In this document: positions 50,652-57,788 of the stretch, one piece after another
Layout: each line of letters begins with the position of its first letter
Position numbering within the stretch: position 1 is the first letter of the stretch
Assembly: GCA_018820275.1 (NCBI GenBank)
Contig: JAHJOO010000038.1
Coordinates: 1-64,000 of the forward strand
Direction of reading: 5' to 3'
DNA length: 64,000 bases
DNA from: Alphaproteobacteria bacterium
Lineage (GTDB): Bacteria; Pseudomonadota; Alphaproteobacteria; Caulobacterales; Caulobacteraceae
Notes under the pieces: generated by a model
Seen by the model: the letters and a program-made list of their open reading frames with translations, nothing else
Told to the model about the DNA's origin: nothing
Databases searched by the model: none
Made by a program: the position numbers and the translations under genes

Positions 50652-50666
50652 TGATAATCGTTCGCA
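50652..50666 (+). promoter_or_regulatory. Fur-like site upstream of the heme-type TonB receptor
   Basis: TGATAATCGTTCGCA (50652-50666) is a loose inverted repeat containing a GATAAT hexamer, followed by GTAATTG. It lies 44 bp before the receptor start. A related TGATAA...TCGCA...ATTATTG pattern lies before the DUF6607 gene. Function as an iron-regulator box is inferred from position and resemblance. Confidence 0.5.
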
Positions 50667-50709
50667 GTAATTGCCGCCGCCTTGGTTTCACCTCCCCGGG
50701 GCTCCGCAC

Positions 50710-52905
50710 ATGAACATCCGTCTTCTGACCACCACCGCCGTCGTCGCCGTCGTGGCCCTGCCCGGCGTCGCGCTGGCCCAGGCGCAGGAGCCGCCGGTGA
50801 CCGAGGTGGCCCCGATCACCGTCAGCGCGACCCGCACGGCGACGCGCGTGGACGAGGCGCCGGCCACGGTCAGCGTCATCACCGACCGCGAGATCGAGGC
50901 GAACCTGTACACCGACATCAAGGATCTGGTCCGGTTCGAGCCGGGCGTCAGCGTGCCCAGCCAGCCGGCGCGGTTCGGCGCGGCGCTGGGAAGCACGGGG
51001 CGGGCCGGCAACGAGGGCTTCGTGATCCGCGGCCTCGGCGGCGACCGGGTGCTGATGGTCGTGGACGGGGTGCGCCTGGCCGACGGCTTCGTCTTCGGCG
51101 CCCAGAGCGTCGGCCGCGGCGGCTATGCCGATCTGGAGCTGATGAAGTCGGTCGAGATCCTGCGCGGCCCGGCCTCGGCGCTATACGGCTCGGACGGCGT
51201 GGCCGGGGCGGTGGTGTTCACGACGAAGGATCCGGCGGACCTGCTGACCGGCGGGCGCGACTTCGCCGCGCGCGGGCGGCTGGCCTACAACTCCGCCGAC
51301 GACGGCCGGACGTGGGGTTTCTCGACCGCCGGACGGGTCGGCGCGGTTTCGGGCCTGATCGCCTACACGACGCGCGACGTCTCGGAGACCGAGACCGCGG
51401 GCACGAACGACGTCGAGGGCGCGCTGCGCACCACGGCCAATCCGCAGGACGGGTCGACCGAGGCCCTGCTGGCCAAGGCGGTGTGGGACGTCGCGCCGGG
51501 GCACCGCCTGCGGCTGACCTGGGACGCCTATGAGGCGGACGTGTCGGCCAATGTGCTGAGCGGCCGCAGCGCCTCGGTTCTGGACCTGCGCGCGGACGAC
51601 GAGACGACCCGCGAGCGGATCGCCGCGGACTGGCGCTTCGACGGCGTGCTGGGTCTCGATCGCGGACAGGTGACGGCCTATCGGCAGACGTCGGAGACGC
51701 GGCAGTTCACCTTCGAGGATCGCACCCCGGCGGTCGACCGCACGCGGGACAATCACTTCGACAACGCGGTGATCGGCGTCGGGGCCGAGGGGGTGAAGAC
51801 CCTGGACCTCGGCGGGACGACGCACCGCCTGACCTTCGGCGGCGACTGGTCCGAAACGACCCAGATCGGCATCCGCGACGGCACGGTGCCGCCGTTCGGC
51901 GAGACCTTCCCGTCCAGCCCCTTCCCCGAGACCGACTATCGCCTGTCCGGCGTGTTCGTGCAGGACGAGATCGTTCTGAGGGGCGGCGACCTGCGGATCA
52001 TCCCGGCGCTGCGGTTCGATTCCTATGCGCTGACGACGAAGGACGACCCGCTGTACACGGGGGCCCGGGCCGATCAGTCGGGCGACCGCCTGTCGCCCAA
52101 GCTGGGCGTGGTCTGGTGGGCCAGCGACACCTTCAGCCTGTTCGGCAGCTATGGCGCGGGGTTCAAGGCGCCGACGCCGTCGCAGGTGAACAACGGATTC
52201 TCCAATCCCGCCTTCGGCTACGTCTCGGTGCCGAACCCCGACCTCAAGCCCGAGACCAGCACCAGCCTGGAGCTGGGTGCCCGCGTGCGCGACGTCGACC
52301 TGTTCGGCGGCCGCCTTGCCGGTCAGGTCGTGGCCTTCCGGTCCGACTACGAGGACTTCATCAGCCAGCAGGTCGTGTCGGGCGCGTTCACCCCGGCGGA
52401 CCCGGCGGTCTATCAGTTCGTCAACTTCACCGAGGTCGAGGTGTCGGGCGTCGAGGCACGCGCGGACGTGCTGTGGGACAGCGGCCTGAGCGCGCGCTTC
52501 TCGGCGGCTTGGGCCGACGGCGACCAGACGTCGGGCGGCACGACCGTGCCGCTGACGACCATCGATCCGGTCAAGGTGGTCGGGGGGCTTGGCTGGAACG
52601 ATCCCTCCGGGACCTGGGGCGGACAGGCCATCGTGACCTGGTCCGACGCGAAGGATGCCGGGGATCTGGCCGGCCTGGCCTGCGCGCCCAACTGCCACGC
52701 AGGCGACAGCTTCACCCTGCTGGACCTGACCGCCTACCTGCACCTGACCGACCACGCGACGCTGCGGGCGGGCGTGTTCAACCTGACGGACGAAACCTAC
52801 GCCTGGTGGAGCGACGTGCGGGGCGTGTCGTCCACCTCGGCGATCAGGGACGCCTACACCCAGCCCGGGCGAAACGTCGGACTCTCGCTGACCTTCCGGC
52901 TTTGA
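50710..52905 (+). CDS. TonB-dependent heme/hemoglobin-type receptor
   Basis: A 731-residue receptor of the hemoglobin/transferrin/lactoferrin-type TonB family. Signal peptide MNIRLLTTTAVVAVVALPGV, TonB box near ITVSATRTATR, plug (about residues 50-170) with GFVIRGLGGDRVLMVVDGVR and ILRGPASALYGSDGVAGAVV, and a 22-strand barrel ending in GLSLTFRL. The barrel holds the heme-receptor-type motif VPNPDLKPETSTSLELG (about 500-516; NPNL/NPDL box) after GFKAPTPSQV (FRAP-like). The ATG at 50710 is used because the signal peptide starts there. It probably takes up heme and is iron-regulated. Confidence 0.9.
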   Translation: MNIRLLTTTAVVAVVALPGVALAQAQEPPVTEVAPITVSATRTATRVDEAPATVSVITDREIEANLYTDIKDLVRFEPGVSVPSQPARFGAALGSTGRAGNEGFVIRGLGGDRVLMVVDGVRLADGFVFGAQSVGRGGYADLELMKSVEILRGPASALYGSDGVAGAVVFTTKDPADLLTGGRDFAARGRLAYNSADDGRTWGFSTAGRVGAVSGLIAYTTRDVSETETAGTNDVEGALRTTANPQDGSTEALLAKAVWDVAPGHRLRLTWDAYEADVSANVLSGRSASVLDLRADDETTRERIAADWRFDGVLGLDRGQVTAYRQTSETRQFTFEDRTPAVDRTRDNHFDNAVIGVGAEGVKTLDLGGTTHRLTFGGDWSETTQIGIRDGTVPPFGETFPSSPFPETDYRLSGVFVQDEIVLRGGDLRIIPALRFDSYALTTKDDPLYTGARADQSGDRLSPKLGVVWWASDTFSLFGSYGAGFKAPTPSQVNNGFSNPAFGYVSVPNPDLKPETSTSLELGARVRDVDLFGGRLAGQVVAFRSDYEDFISQQVVSGAFTPADPAVYQFVNFTEVEVSGVEARADVLWDSGLSARFSAAWADGDQTSGGTTVPLTTIDPVKVVGGLGWNDPSGTWGGQAIVTWSDAKDAGDLAGLACAPNCHAGDSFTLLDLTAYLHLTDHATLRAGVFNLTDETYAWWSDVRGVSSTSAIRDAYTQPGRNVGLSLTFRL

Positions 52906-52935
52906 CCGGGCTTGCCCTCTTTCCGACATGTCGTG

Positions 52936-52958
52936 ATAACGCGACTGCCTCGCATTAT
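52936..52958 (+). promoter_or_regulatory. Dyad before the DUF6607 gene
   Basis: ATAACGCGA (52936-52944) and TCGCATTAT (52950-52958) form a 9-bp dyad with one mismatch and a 5-bp spacer, 12 bp before the start codon. The site resembles the Fur-like sequence before the receptor gene (TGATAA, TCGCA, ATTATTG shared). It may be an operator for the downstream gene alone. Confidence 0.45.
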
Positions 52959-52970
52959 TGGAGACGCTTC

Positions 52971-53942
52971 ATGCGCGCCCTTCTGATCGCCGCCTGTCTG
53001 GCGACCACCGCCATCCCTGCCCTCGCCGTGGCTCAGGCGCCCGCGGCCAACACGGCCGAACACGCCGCCTATGAGCAGGACCGCAAGGCGATCCTGAGTC
53101 AGGTCGGCGACTTCAACGTCCGCTTCGACATGCGCGAGACGGTCAATTTCGTCGACGGCTACGCGCCGCTGGCGCCCAAGGCGTCGGGCGGCCACGAGAT
53201 CGTGCGGGTGGTCTATGACACCGGCGACAGGATCAGCCTGCAGCACATCCTGGTGATGGAGCACGAGGGCCAGATGCACGTGATCAAGCACTGGCGTCAG
53301 GACTGGGTCTGGCAACCCGCCTCGGTGCTGACCTACGCCGGACCGAACACCTGGACCCTGACCCCGGTCGGCGAATCCGAGCGTGCCGGGGCCTGGTCGC
53401 AGACGGTCTGGCAGACCGACGACAGCCCGCGGTACGGCGGCGTCGGCAGGTGGAGCCACGCGAACGGGCTGGCCGAATGGGTCTCGGCCCCGTCCTGGCG
53501 GCCGCTGGCCCGCCGCGACGCGATCCGCAGCCCGGTCTACGACCGCTATCTGGGCGTGAACCGCCACGCCCTGACGCCGTGGGGCTGGGTCCATATTCAG
53601 GACAATCTGAAGATGCAGCCGGCGCAGGGCTCGGAAGGCGAACTCACCGTCGTGGTGCACGAGGACGTGGTCAATTCCTACCGCCGGTTCGACGGTTTCG
53701 ATCCGAAAGCGGGCGAGGACTACTGGGCGGCGACGCAGGGGTACTGGGCCGCCGTGCGCGACGCTTGGGACGCGGCCATCGCCCGCGGGGACGGGATCCA
53801 TCTGCAGGAGGAGCCGCAGGCCGGGGCCGTCACCGGGCCGGAACTGATGGACCTGGCCGACAGGGTGCAGTCGGGCGAGATCACCGAGGCCGACGCCATC
53901 GCGCAGGCAGAAGCCCTTATCCGGGAGTCGACCACGCGTTGA
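52971..53942 (+). CDS. DUF6607 family exported protein
   Basis: A 323-residue exported protein (signal peptide MRALLIAACLATTAIPALAV). The mature part matches the DUF6607 family, a conserved group with no known activity. Trp/His/Asp-rich stretches are visible, such as HVIKHWRQDWVWQPASVLTY (about residues 105-124), YGGVGRWSHANGLAEW and TPWGWVHIQDNLK. It lies 65 bp after the heme-type receptor on the same strand; members are often found beside heme uptake genes as I recall. GGAG lies 7 nt before the ATG. A heme-related function is an inference from context. Confidence 0.8.
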   Translation: MRALLIAACLATTAIPALAVAQAPAANTAEHAAYEQDRKAILSQVGDFNVRFDMRETVNFVDGYAPLAPKASGGHEIVRVVYDTGDRISLQHILVMEHEGQMHVIKHWRQDWVWQPASVLTYAGPNTWTLTPVGESERAGAWSQTVWQTDDSPRYGGVGRWSHANGLAEWVSAPSWRPLARRDAIRSPVYDRYLGVNRHALTPWGWVHIQDNLKMQPAQGSEGELTVVVHEDVVNSYRRFDGFDPKAGEDYWAATQGYWAAVRDAWDAAIARGDGIHLQEEPQAGAVTGPELMDLADRVQSGEITEADAIAQAEALIRESTTR

Positions 53943-53950
53943 ATCTTTCC

Positions 53951-53974
53951 GCCGGGGGCTTGACGGCCCCCGGC
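53951..53974 (+). terminator. Hairpin after the DUF6607 gene
   Basis: GCCGGGGGC (53951-53959) pairs exactly with GCCCCCGGC (53966-53974), loop TTGACG. It begins 8 nt after the stop codon. No T-run follows, so it could be a Rho-dependent or factor-assisted end rather than a classic intrinsic terminator. It also isolates the riboswitch that begins at 53995. Confidence 0.55.
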
Positions 53975-53994
53975 CGCGTCCGCCAGCGTAGGGG

Positions 53995-54115
53995 CACTCA
54001 TCAAGACCGGCTGAGGGATAGGCCCTTTGACGCCGGGGCAACCGACCGGACCCACCCAGGTCCGACACGGTGCCAACTCCTGCGGGGACTTTCTTCAGTC
54101 CGCGAGAGATGAGTG
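53995..54115 (+). ncRNA. SAM-I (S-box type) riboswitch
   Basis: P1 pairs CACTCATC (53995-54002) with GATGAGTG (54108-54115), a perfect 8-bp stem. The conserved core is clear: GAGGGATAGGCCC, GGGGCAACCG, CGGTGCCAACTCC and GCGAGAGATGAG. P3 is GACCGGACC-type with CGGACC/GGTCCG, and P4 is GGACT-TTCTTC-AGTCC. It precedes metX-metB-hom and should shut the operon when S-adenosylmethionine is high. A further hairpin (GTCGCC 54124-54129 with GGCGAC 54141-54146) has no T-run, suggesting control at translation. Confidence 0.9.
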
Positions 54116-54201
54116 AAGCGACGGTCGCCTTGCGCGGCCCGGCGACTTCACGGGTCTTCTCCATCCGCACGGGTGCTCGGTGAGCGGGACCGTGCGAGAC
54201 C

Positions 54202-55158
54202 GTGGCGAGACTTTCCGACTTCCGAGACTTCGACGTCGCCCTGCCCGGCGGCGGGACCGCCTACGCCCGGCTGACCGGCCGCGCCGACGGCCCGCTGGTG
54301 GTGGTGGCCGGCGGCATCTCCGCGGACCGTGCGCCGGCCAGCGACGCGGGACGCCGCGGCTGGTGGGAGTGGGCCGTGGGGCCCGGCGCGCCGGTGGACA
54401 CCGACCGGCTCGCGGTGCTGGCGATCGACTGGCTGCCCGCCGCCGGAGCGGCCCCAGACCGTCCGGTCACGACGCAGGATCAGGCCCGGGCGATCGCGGC
54501 GGCGCTGGACGCGCTGGGGCGGACGCGGGCGGACGCCTTCGTCGGGGCCTCCTACGGCGGCTGCGTCGGCCTCGCCTTCGCGGAGCTGTTCCCCGAGCGG
54601 ATCGGGCGGCTGGTGGCCCTGTCGGCGCCGCATCGGGCGCATCCGACGGCCACGGCCTGGCGCGGCGTGCAGCGGCGCATCCTGGAGCTGGGCCGGGAAG
54701 CGGGGCGCGAGGCCGAGGCGCTGAGTCTCGCCCGCCAGCTGGCCATGACGACCTATCGCACGACGGAGGAGCTGGGCCTGCGCTTCGGGGGCGCGCCCCC
54801 GCCGGCGGTGGTCGGCGCGCCGCATCCGGTCTGCGACTGGCTGATCGCGCGGGGCGAGGCCCATGCAGCGCGCGCCGACGCGCAGCGTCAGATCATCCTG
54901 ACCGACTCGCTGGACCGGCACGCGGTCGAGCCGGAGCGCGTCGCCGGCCCCCTGACCGTGGTCGGGTTCACCGACGACCGGCTGGTCCCGATCGCGGACC
55001 TGCACGAGCTGGCCGCCCGCGCATCGAACCTGTGCCGGTTCGTCGAGGCCCCCAGCGTGTTCGGCCACGACGCCTTTCTGAAGGAGCGCGAGGTCGTCGG
55101 CCGCGCGCTTCGGACCGCCCTCCTCCCCCTCCCCGCCTGTCCGGAGTTCGCCGCATGA
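54202..55158 (+). CDS. metX: Homoserine O-acyltransferase (MetX family)
   Basis: A 318-residue alpha/beta hydrolase-fold acyltransferase that activates homoserine (acetyl or succinyl donor unclear). The nucleophile elbow is FVGASYGGCVGLAFAELF (about residues 111-128), an N-terminal GGISADR oxyanion-type region is near 39, GFTDDRLVP gives the Asp and VFGHDAFL the catalytic His. It is shorter than typical MetX (about 380) and lacks some lid sequence, matching the succinyl/MetXS-like types. The GTG at 54202 is the only in-frame start after a stop at 54181; no strong ribosome binding site is seen. It overlaps metB by 4 bp. Confidence 0.85.
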   Translation: MARLSDFRDFDVALPGGGTAYARLTGRADGPLVVVAGGISADRAPASDAGRRGWWEWAVGPGAPVDTDRLAVLAIDWLPAAGAAPDRPVTTQDQARAIAAALDALGRTRADAFVGASYGGCVGLAFAELFPERIGRLVALSAPHRAHPTATAWRGVQRRILELGREAGREAEALSLARQLAMTTYRTTEELGLRFGGAPPPAVVGAPHPVCDWLIARGEAHAARADAQRQIILTDSLDRHAVEPERVAGPLTVVGFTDDRLVPIADLHELAARASNLCRFVEAPSVFGHDAFLKEREVVGRALRTALLPLPACPEFAA

Positions 55159-56330
55159 GCCAGTCCCCGCAAACCGCCTGCGTCCGCCATGGGGTGGACA
55201 CCGACGCCGCCCACGGCGCGGTCATTCCGCCGATCTGCCTGTCGGCCAATTTCAGCTTCGACGGGCTGGATGGGAAGCGGGCGCACGACTACACGCGCTC
55301 GGGCAATCCGACGCGCGATCTGCTGGCCGGGGCGCTGGCCGAGCTGGAGGGCGGCGCCGGCTGCGTGGTGACGTCCAGCGGCATGGCGGCGCTGGATCTG
55401 GCGCTGAGCCCGCTGAACCCCGGCGACCTGCTGATCGCGCCCCATGATCTTTATGGCGGCACGCACCGGCTCCTGTCGGCCCGGGCGCGCAAGGGTCATT
55501 TCGACGTCGCCTTCGTCGATCAGGGCGACCCGGAGGCGCTGGACCGGGCCTTCGCGCTGAAGCCGCGACTGGTGCTGATCGAGACGCCGTCGAACCCGCT
55601 GATGCGGGTGGTGGACGTGGCCGACATCTGTCGCCGCGCCCGGGCGGTCGGCGCGCGGTCGGTGGTGGACAACACCTTCCTGTCGCCCGCGCTGCAGATC
55701 CCGATCGCCCTGGGCGCAGACGTGGTGGTGCATTCGACCACCAAGTTCGTGAACGGCCATTCGGACGTGGTCGGCGGGGCGGTGATCAGCGCGGACGCCG
55801 AGGTGCATGCCGAGACGGCCTGGTGGGCCAATGCGACGGGCGTGACGGGGGCACCGTTCGACGCCTGGCTGACGCTGCGCGGGCTGCGGACCCTGTTCGT
55901 GCGGGTCGAACGGCAGCAGGCCAGCGCGCTGGAGATCGCCGAACGGCTGGAGCGGGCGCCGGGGGTGAAGGCGGTGCACCATCCGGGGCTGAAGAGCCAT
56001 CCCGGGCATGCGCTGGCGGCGCGGCAGCAGAAGGGGTTCGGCCCCATGCTGAGCGTGGAGCTGGAGGGCGGCATCGAGGCGGTTCGGGCCTTCGTGGAGC
56101 CGCTGGGGGTGCTCACCCTGGCGGAGTCTCTGGGCGGGGTGGAGAGCCTGATCGCCCATCCGGCGCTGATGACCCATCTGGCGATGACACCGGAGGCGCG
56201 GCGGACGGCGGGGATCGGCGACGGCCTGGTCCGGTTGTCGGTCGGGCTGGAGCATCTGGACGACCTGTGGGCCGACCTCGAGCGAGGGCTGGCGGCGGTG
56301 GCGGCCCTGCAGACGGCGGAGGCGGCGTGA
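55155..56330 (+). CDS. metB: Cystathionine gamma-synthase family PLP enzyme
   Basis: A 391-residue Cys/Met metabolism PLP enzyme. The PLP lysine is in VVVHSTTKFVNGHSDVVGGA (about residues 195-214). YTRSGNPTRDLLAGALAELE (about 47-66), SSGMAALDLAL and the C-terminal SLGGVESLIAHPALMTHLAM are typical. It joins activated homoserine with cysteine to give cystathionine, or with sulfide (MetZ-type); the two cannot be separated by eye. The start overlaps the metX stop as ATGA and the stop overlaps hom as TGATG. Operon with metX and hom under a SAM riboswitch. Confidence 0.88.
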   Translation: MSQSPQTACVRHGVDTDAAHGAVIPPICLSANFSFDGLDGKRAHDYTRSGNPTRDLLAGALAELEGGAGCVVTSSGMAALDLALSPLNPGDLLIAPHDLYGGTHRLLSARARKGHFDVAFVDQGDPEALDRAFALKPRLVLIETPSNPLMRVVDVADICRRARAVGARSVVDNTFLSPALQIPIALGADVVVHSTTKFVNGHSDVVGGAVISADAEVHAETAWWANATGVTGAPFDAWLTLRGLRTLFVRVERQQASALEIAERLERAPGVKAVHHPGLKSHPGHALAARQQKGFGPMLSVELEGGIEAVRAFVEPLGVLTLAESLGGVESLIAHPALMTHLAMTPEARRTAGIGDGLVRLSVGLEHLDDLWADLERGLAAVAALQTAEAA

Positions 56331-57283
56331 TGGGCGTGCTGGAACTGGAGCGCGGCGTCGCGGCGACCGTGCGGCCGCTGCGGGTGGCGCTGGCGGGATG
56401 CGGTGTGGTCGGCGGCGGGGTGCTGAAGCGGTTGACCGGCGACGCGCGGTTCGAGGTGGTGGGCGTGCTGGTGAAGGACGCGGGCAAGGTCCGCGATCCG
56501 GCCCCTGAGGTGCGGCTGCTGGTGACCGATCCGGCGGCGCTGCTGGCGCGGGAGCCGGACGTGCTGGTGGACGCGCTGTCGGATCCGTCGACCGGGCTGG
56601 CGCTGACGCGGGCGGCGCTGTCGCGGGGCGTGCACGTGGCCAGCGGGAACAAGCAGGCGGTGGTCGAGGACCTGTTTCCGCTGGCGCGACAGGCGCATCG
56701 GGGCGGGGTCCGGCTGGGCATCGCCGCCTGCGTCGGCGGCGGGGCGCCGATGATCGAGACGGTCCGGGCGGCGCGGGCGCATGCGCCGATCGTGGCGATC
56801 GAGGCGGTGCTGAACGGGACGGTCAACTTCCTGCTGAACCGCTTGGCGCAGGGCGCGGACTTCGACGAGGCCGTGGCCGAGGCACAGGCTCTGGGGCTGG
56901 CCGAAGTCGACCCGTCGGCGGACCTTTCAGGGCGCGACGCGGCGGCCAAGCTGGCCATCCTGGCGGCCGAGGCGTTCGGGCCGCAGGGTCCGAAGCCGGG
57001 CGTGGTTCAGCCGCTGACGGCGGGCTTTTGCGGGACCGGCACGGTGCGTCAGCTGGCGCGCGCAGCGCCGGACGCCGCGTCCGTGCGGCTGGCGGAGGTC
57101 GAGCACGACCCGCTGTTCGCCGATCTGCCGGGGGCGCTCAACGCGCTGCGGGTCACCTGCGCCGATGGGCGGGCGTTCACCTGCACGGGTCAGGGCGCGG
57201 GGCGGGAGCCGACGACCGACAGCGTGATGGGGGATCTGCTTTCCCTTCTCCCCTTGCGGGAGAAGGGGGCAGGCGCAGCCTGA
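56330..57283 (+). CDS. hom: Homoserine dehydrogenase, short type
   Basis: A 317-residue NAD(P)-dependent homoserine dehydrogenase without an ACT domain. The cofactor motif is VALAGCGVVGGGVL (about residues 19-32), and the catalytic half has VASGNKQAVVED, VGGGAPMIETV, AVLNGTVNFLLNRL and EADPSADLSGRDAAAKLAIL-type DPSADLSGRDAAAK. Its C-terminus is in a dispersed palindromic repeat: from about residue 305 (SLLPLREKGAGAA) the sequence is translated repeat DNA, with the stop at 57281. It lacks feedback-control domains, so SAM-riboswitch control of the operon is probably its main regulation. Confidence 0.9.
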   Translation: MGVLELERGVAATVRPLRVALAGCGVVGGGVLKRLTGDARFEVVGVLVKDAGKVRDPAPEVRLLVTDPAALLAREPDVLVDALSDPSTGLALTRAALSRGVHVASGNKQAVVEDLFPLARQAHRGGVRLGIAACVGGGAPMIETVRAARAHAPIVAIEAVLNGTVNFLLNRLAQGADFDEAVAEAQALGLAEVDPSADLSGRDAAAKLAILAAEAFGPQGPKPGVVQPLTAGFCGTGTVRQLARAAPDAASVRLAEVEHDPLFADLPGALNALRVTCADGRAFTCTGQGAGREPTTDSVMGDLLSLLPLREKGAGAA

Positions 57284-57398
57284 CGGATGAGGGGTCGCGC
57301 CGACGGTTGACCCTTCGCTCGCCCCTCATCTCGTTGACGGAGAGACCCCTCATCCGACCCCGCTTCGCGGGGCCACCTTCTCCCGCAAGGGGAGAAGG
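57244..57398. repeat. Composite inverted-repeat element (REP-like)
   Basis: Two 23-bp palindromes, 57244-57266 and 57376-57398, are exact reverse complements of each other (CCTTCTCCC arms). Between them lie further copies in opposite orientation, including GGATGAGGGGTC near 57285 and its complement GACCCCTCATCC near 57344, and a CCCCGCTTCGCGGGG hairpin near 57359. The element fills the end of hom and ends directly at the ridA stop codon. Related arms are seen at 22514-22536. Confidence 0.85.
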
Positions 57399-57788
57399 TC
57401 AGATGCAGGCCACCGCCTCGATCTCGACCAGCCAGCTCTCGTCGAAAATGCCGGTGACGATGACGGTCAGGGCGGGCTGGCGGCCCTGAAGGCGGTCCAG
57501 CCTGACGGCGCGGTTGACGGCAGCGTCCTCGCGACGGGCGAGGAAGGTGGTGACCTTGACGAGGTTGTCCAGCGCCATGCCGGCGGCGCGCAGCTGGGTC
57601 TCGAGATTGTCCCAGACCTGTTCGCACTGGCCGGGGAAGTCGTCGGCCAGACCGCCGTCGGGCCGGGTCGGCACCTGGCCGGAGACGAAGAGCCACCGGG
57701 TCGCGCCGGTGACCTCCACCGCCTGCGGATACGACCCCTCAACCGGCGGCGAGCCGTCGCCGGTCAGGGGCCGCAGGGTCAGGCTCAC
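57399..57788 (-). CDS. RidA family protein
   Basis: A 129-residue member of the RidA/YjgF/Rid superfamily, which form trimers and often deaminate reactive enamines or imines from PLP enzymes. Seen features: WLFVSGQVPTRPDGGLADDF near residue 32, DNLVKVTTFLARREDAAVNR near 78, and the C-terminal WLVEIEAVACI with the conserved Glu. The Arg of the classic RidA active site is not clear in its usual place, so it may be of another Rid subgroup. It overlaps the M28 peptidase gene by 4 bp and ends at the edge of the composite repeat. Confidence 0.85.
   Translation of the reverse strand: MSLTLRPLTGDGSPPVEGSYPQAVEVTGATRWLFVSGQVPTRPDGGLADDFPGQCEQVWDNLETQLRAAGMALDNLVKVTTFLARREDAAVNRAVRLDRLQGRQPALTVIVTGIFDESWLVEIEAVACI

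Noticed and set aside
54180..56330. A 716-codon open frame joining metX-region sequence to metB.
   Set aside because: Only the C-terminal part from 55155 is real (metB). The N-terminal part is an out-of-frame reading of metX, Arg-rich with no family match.
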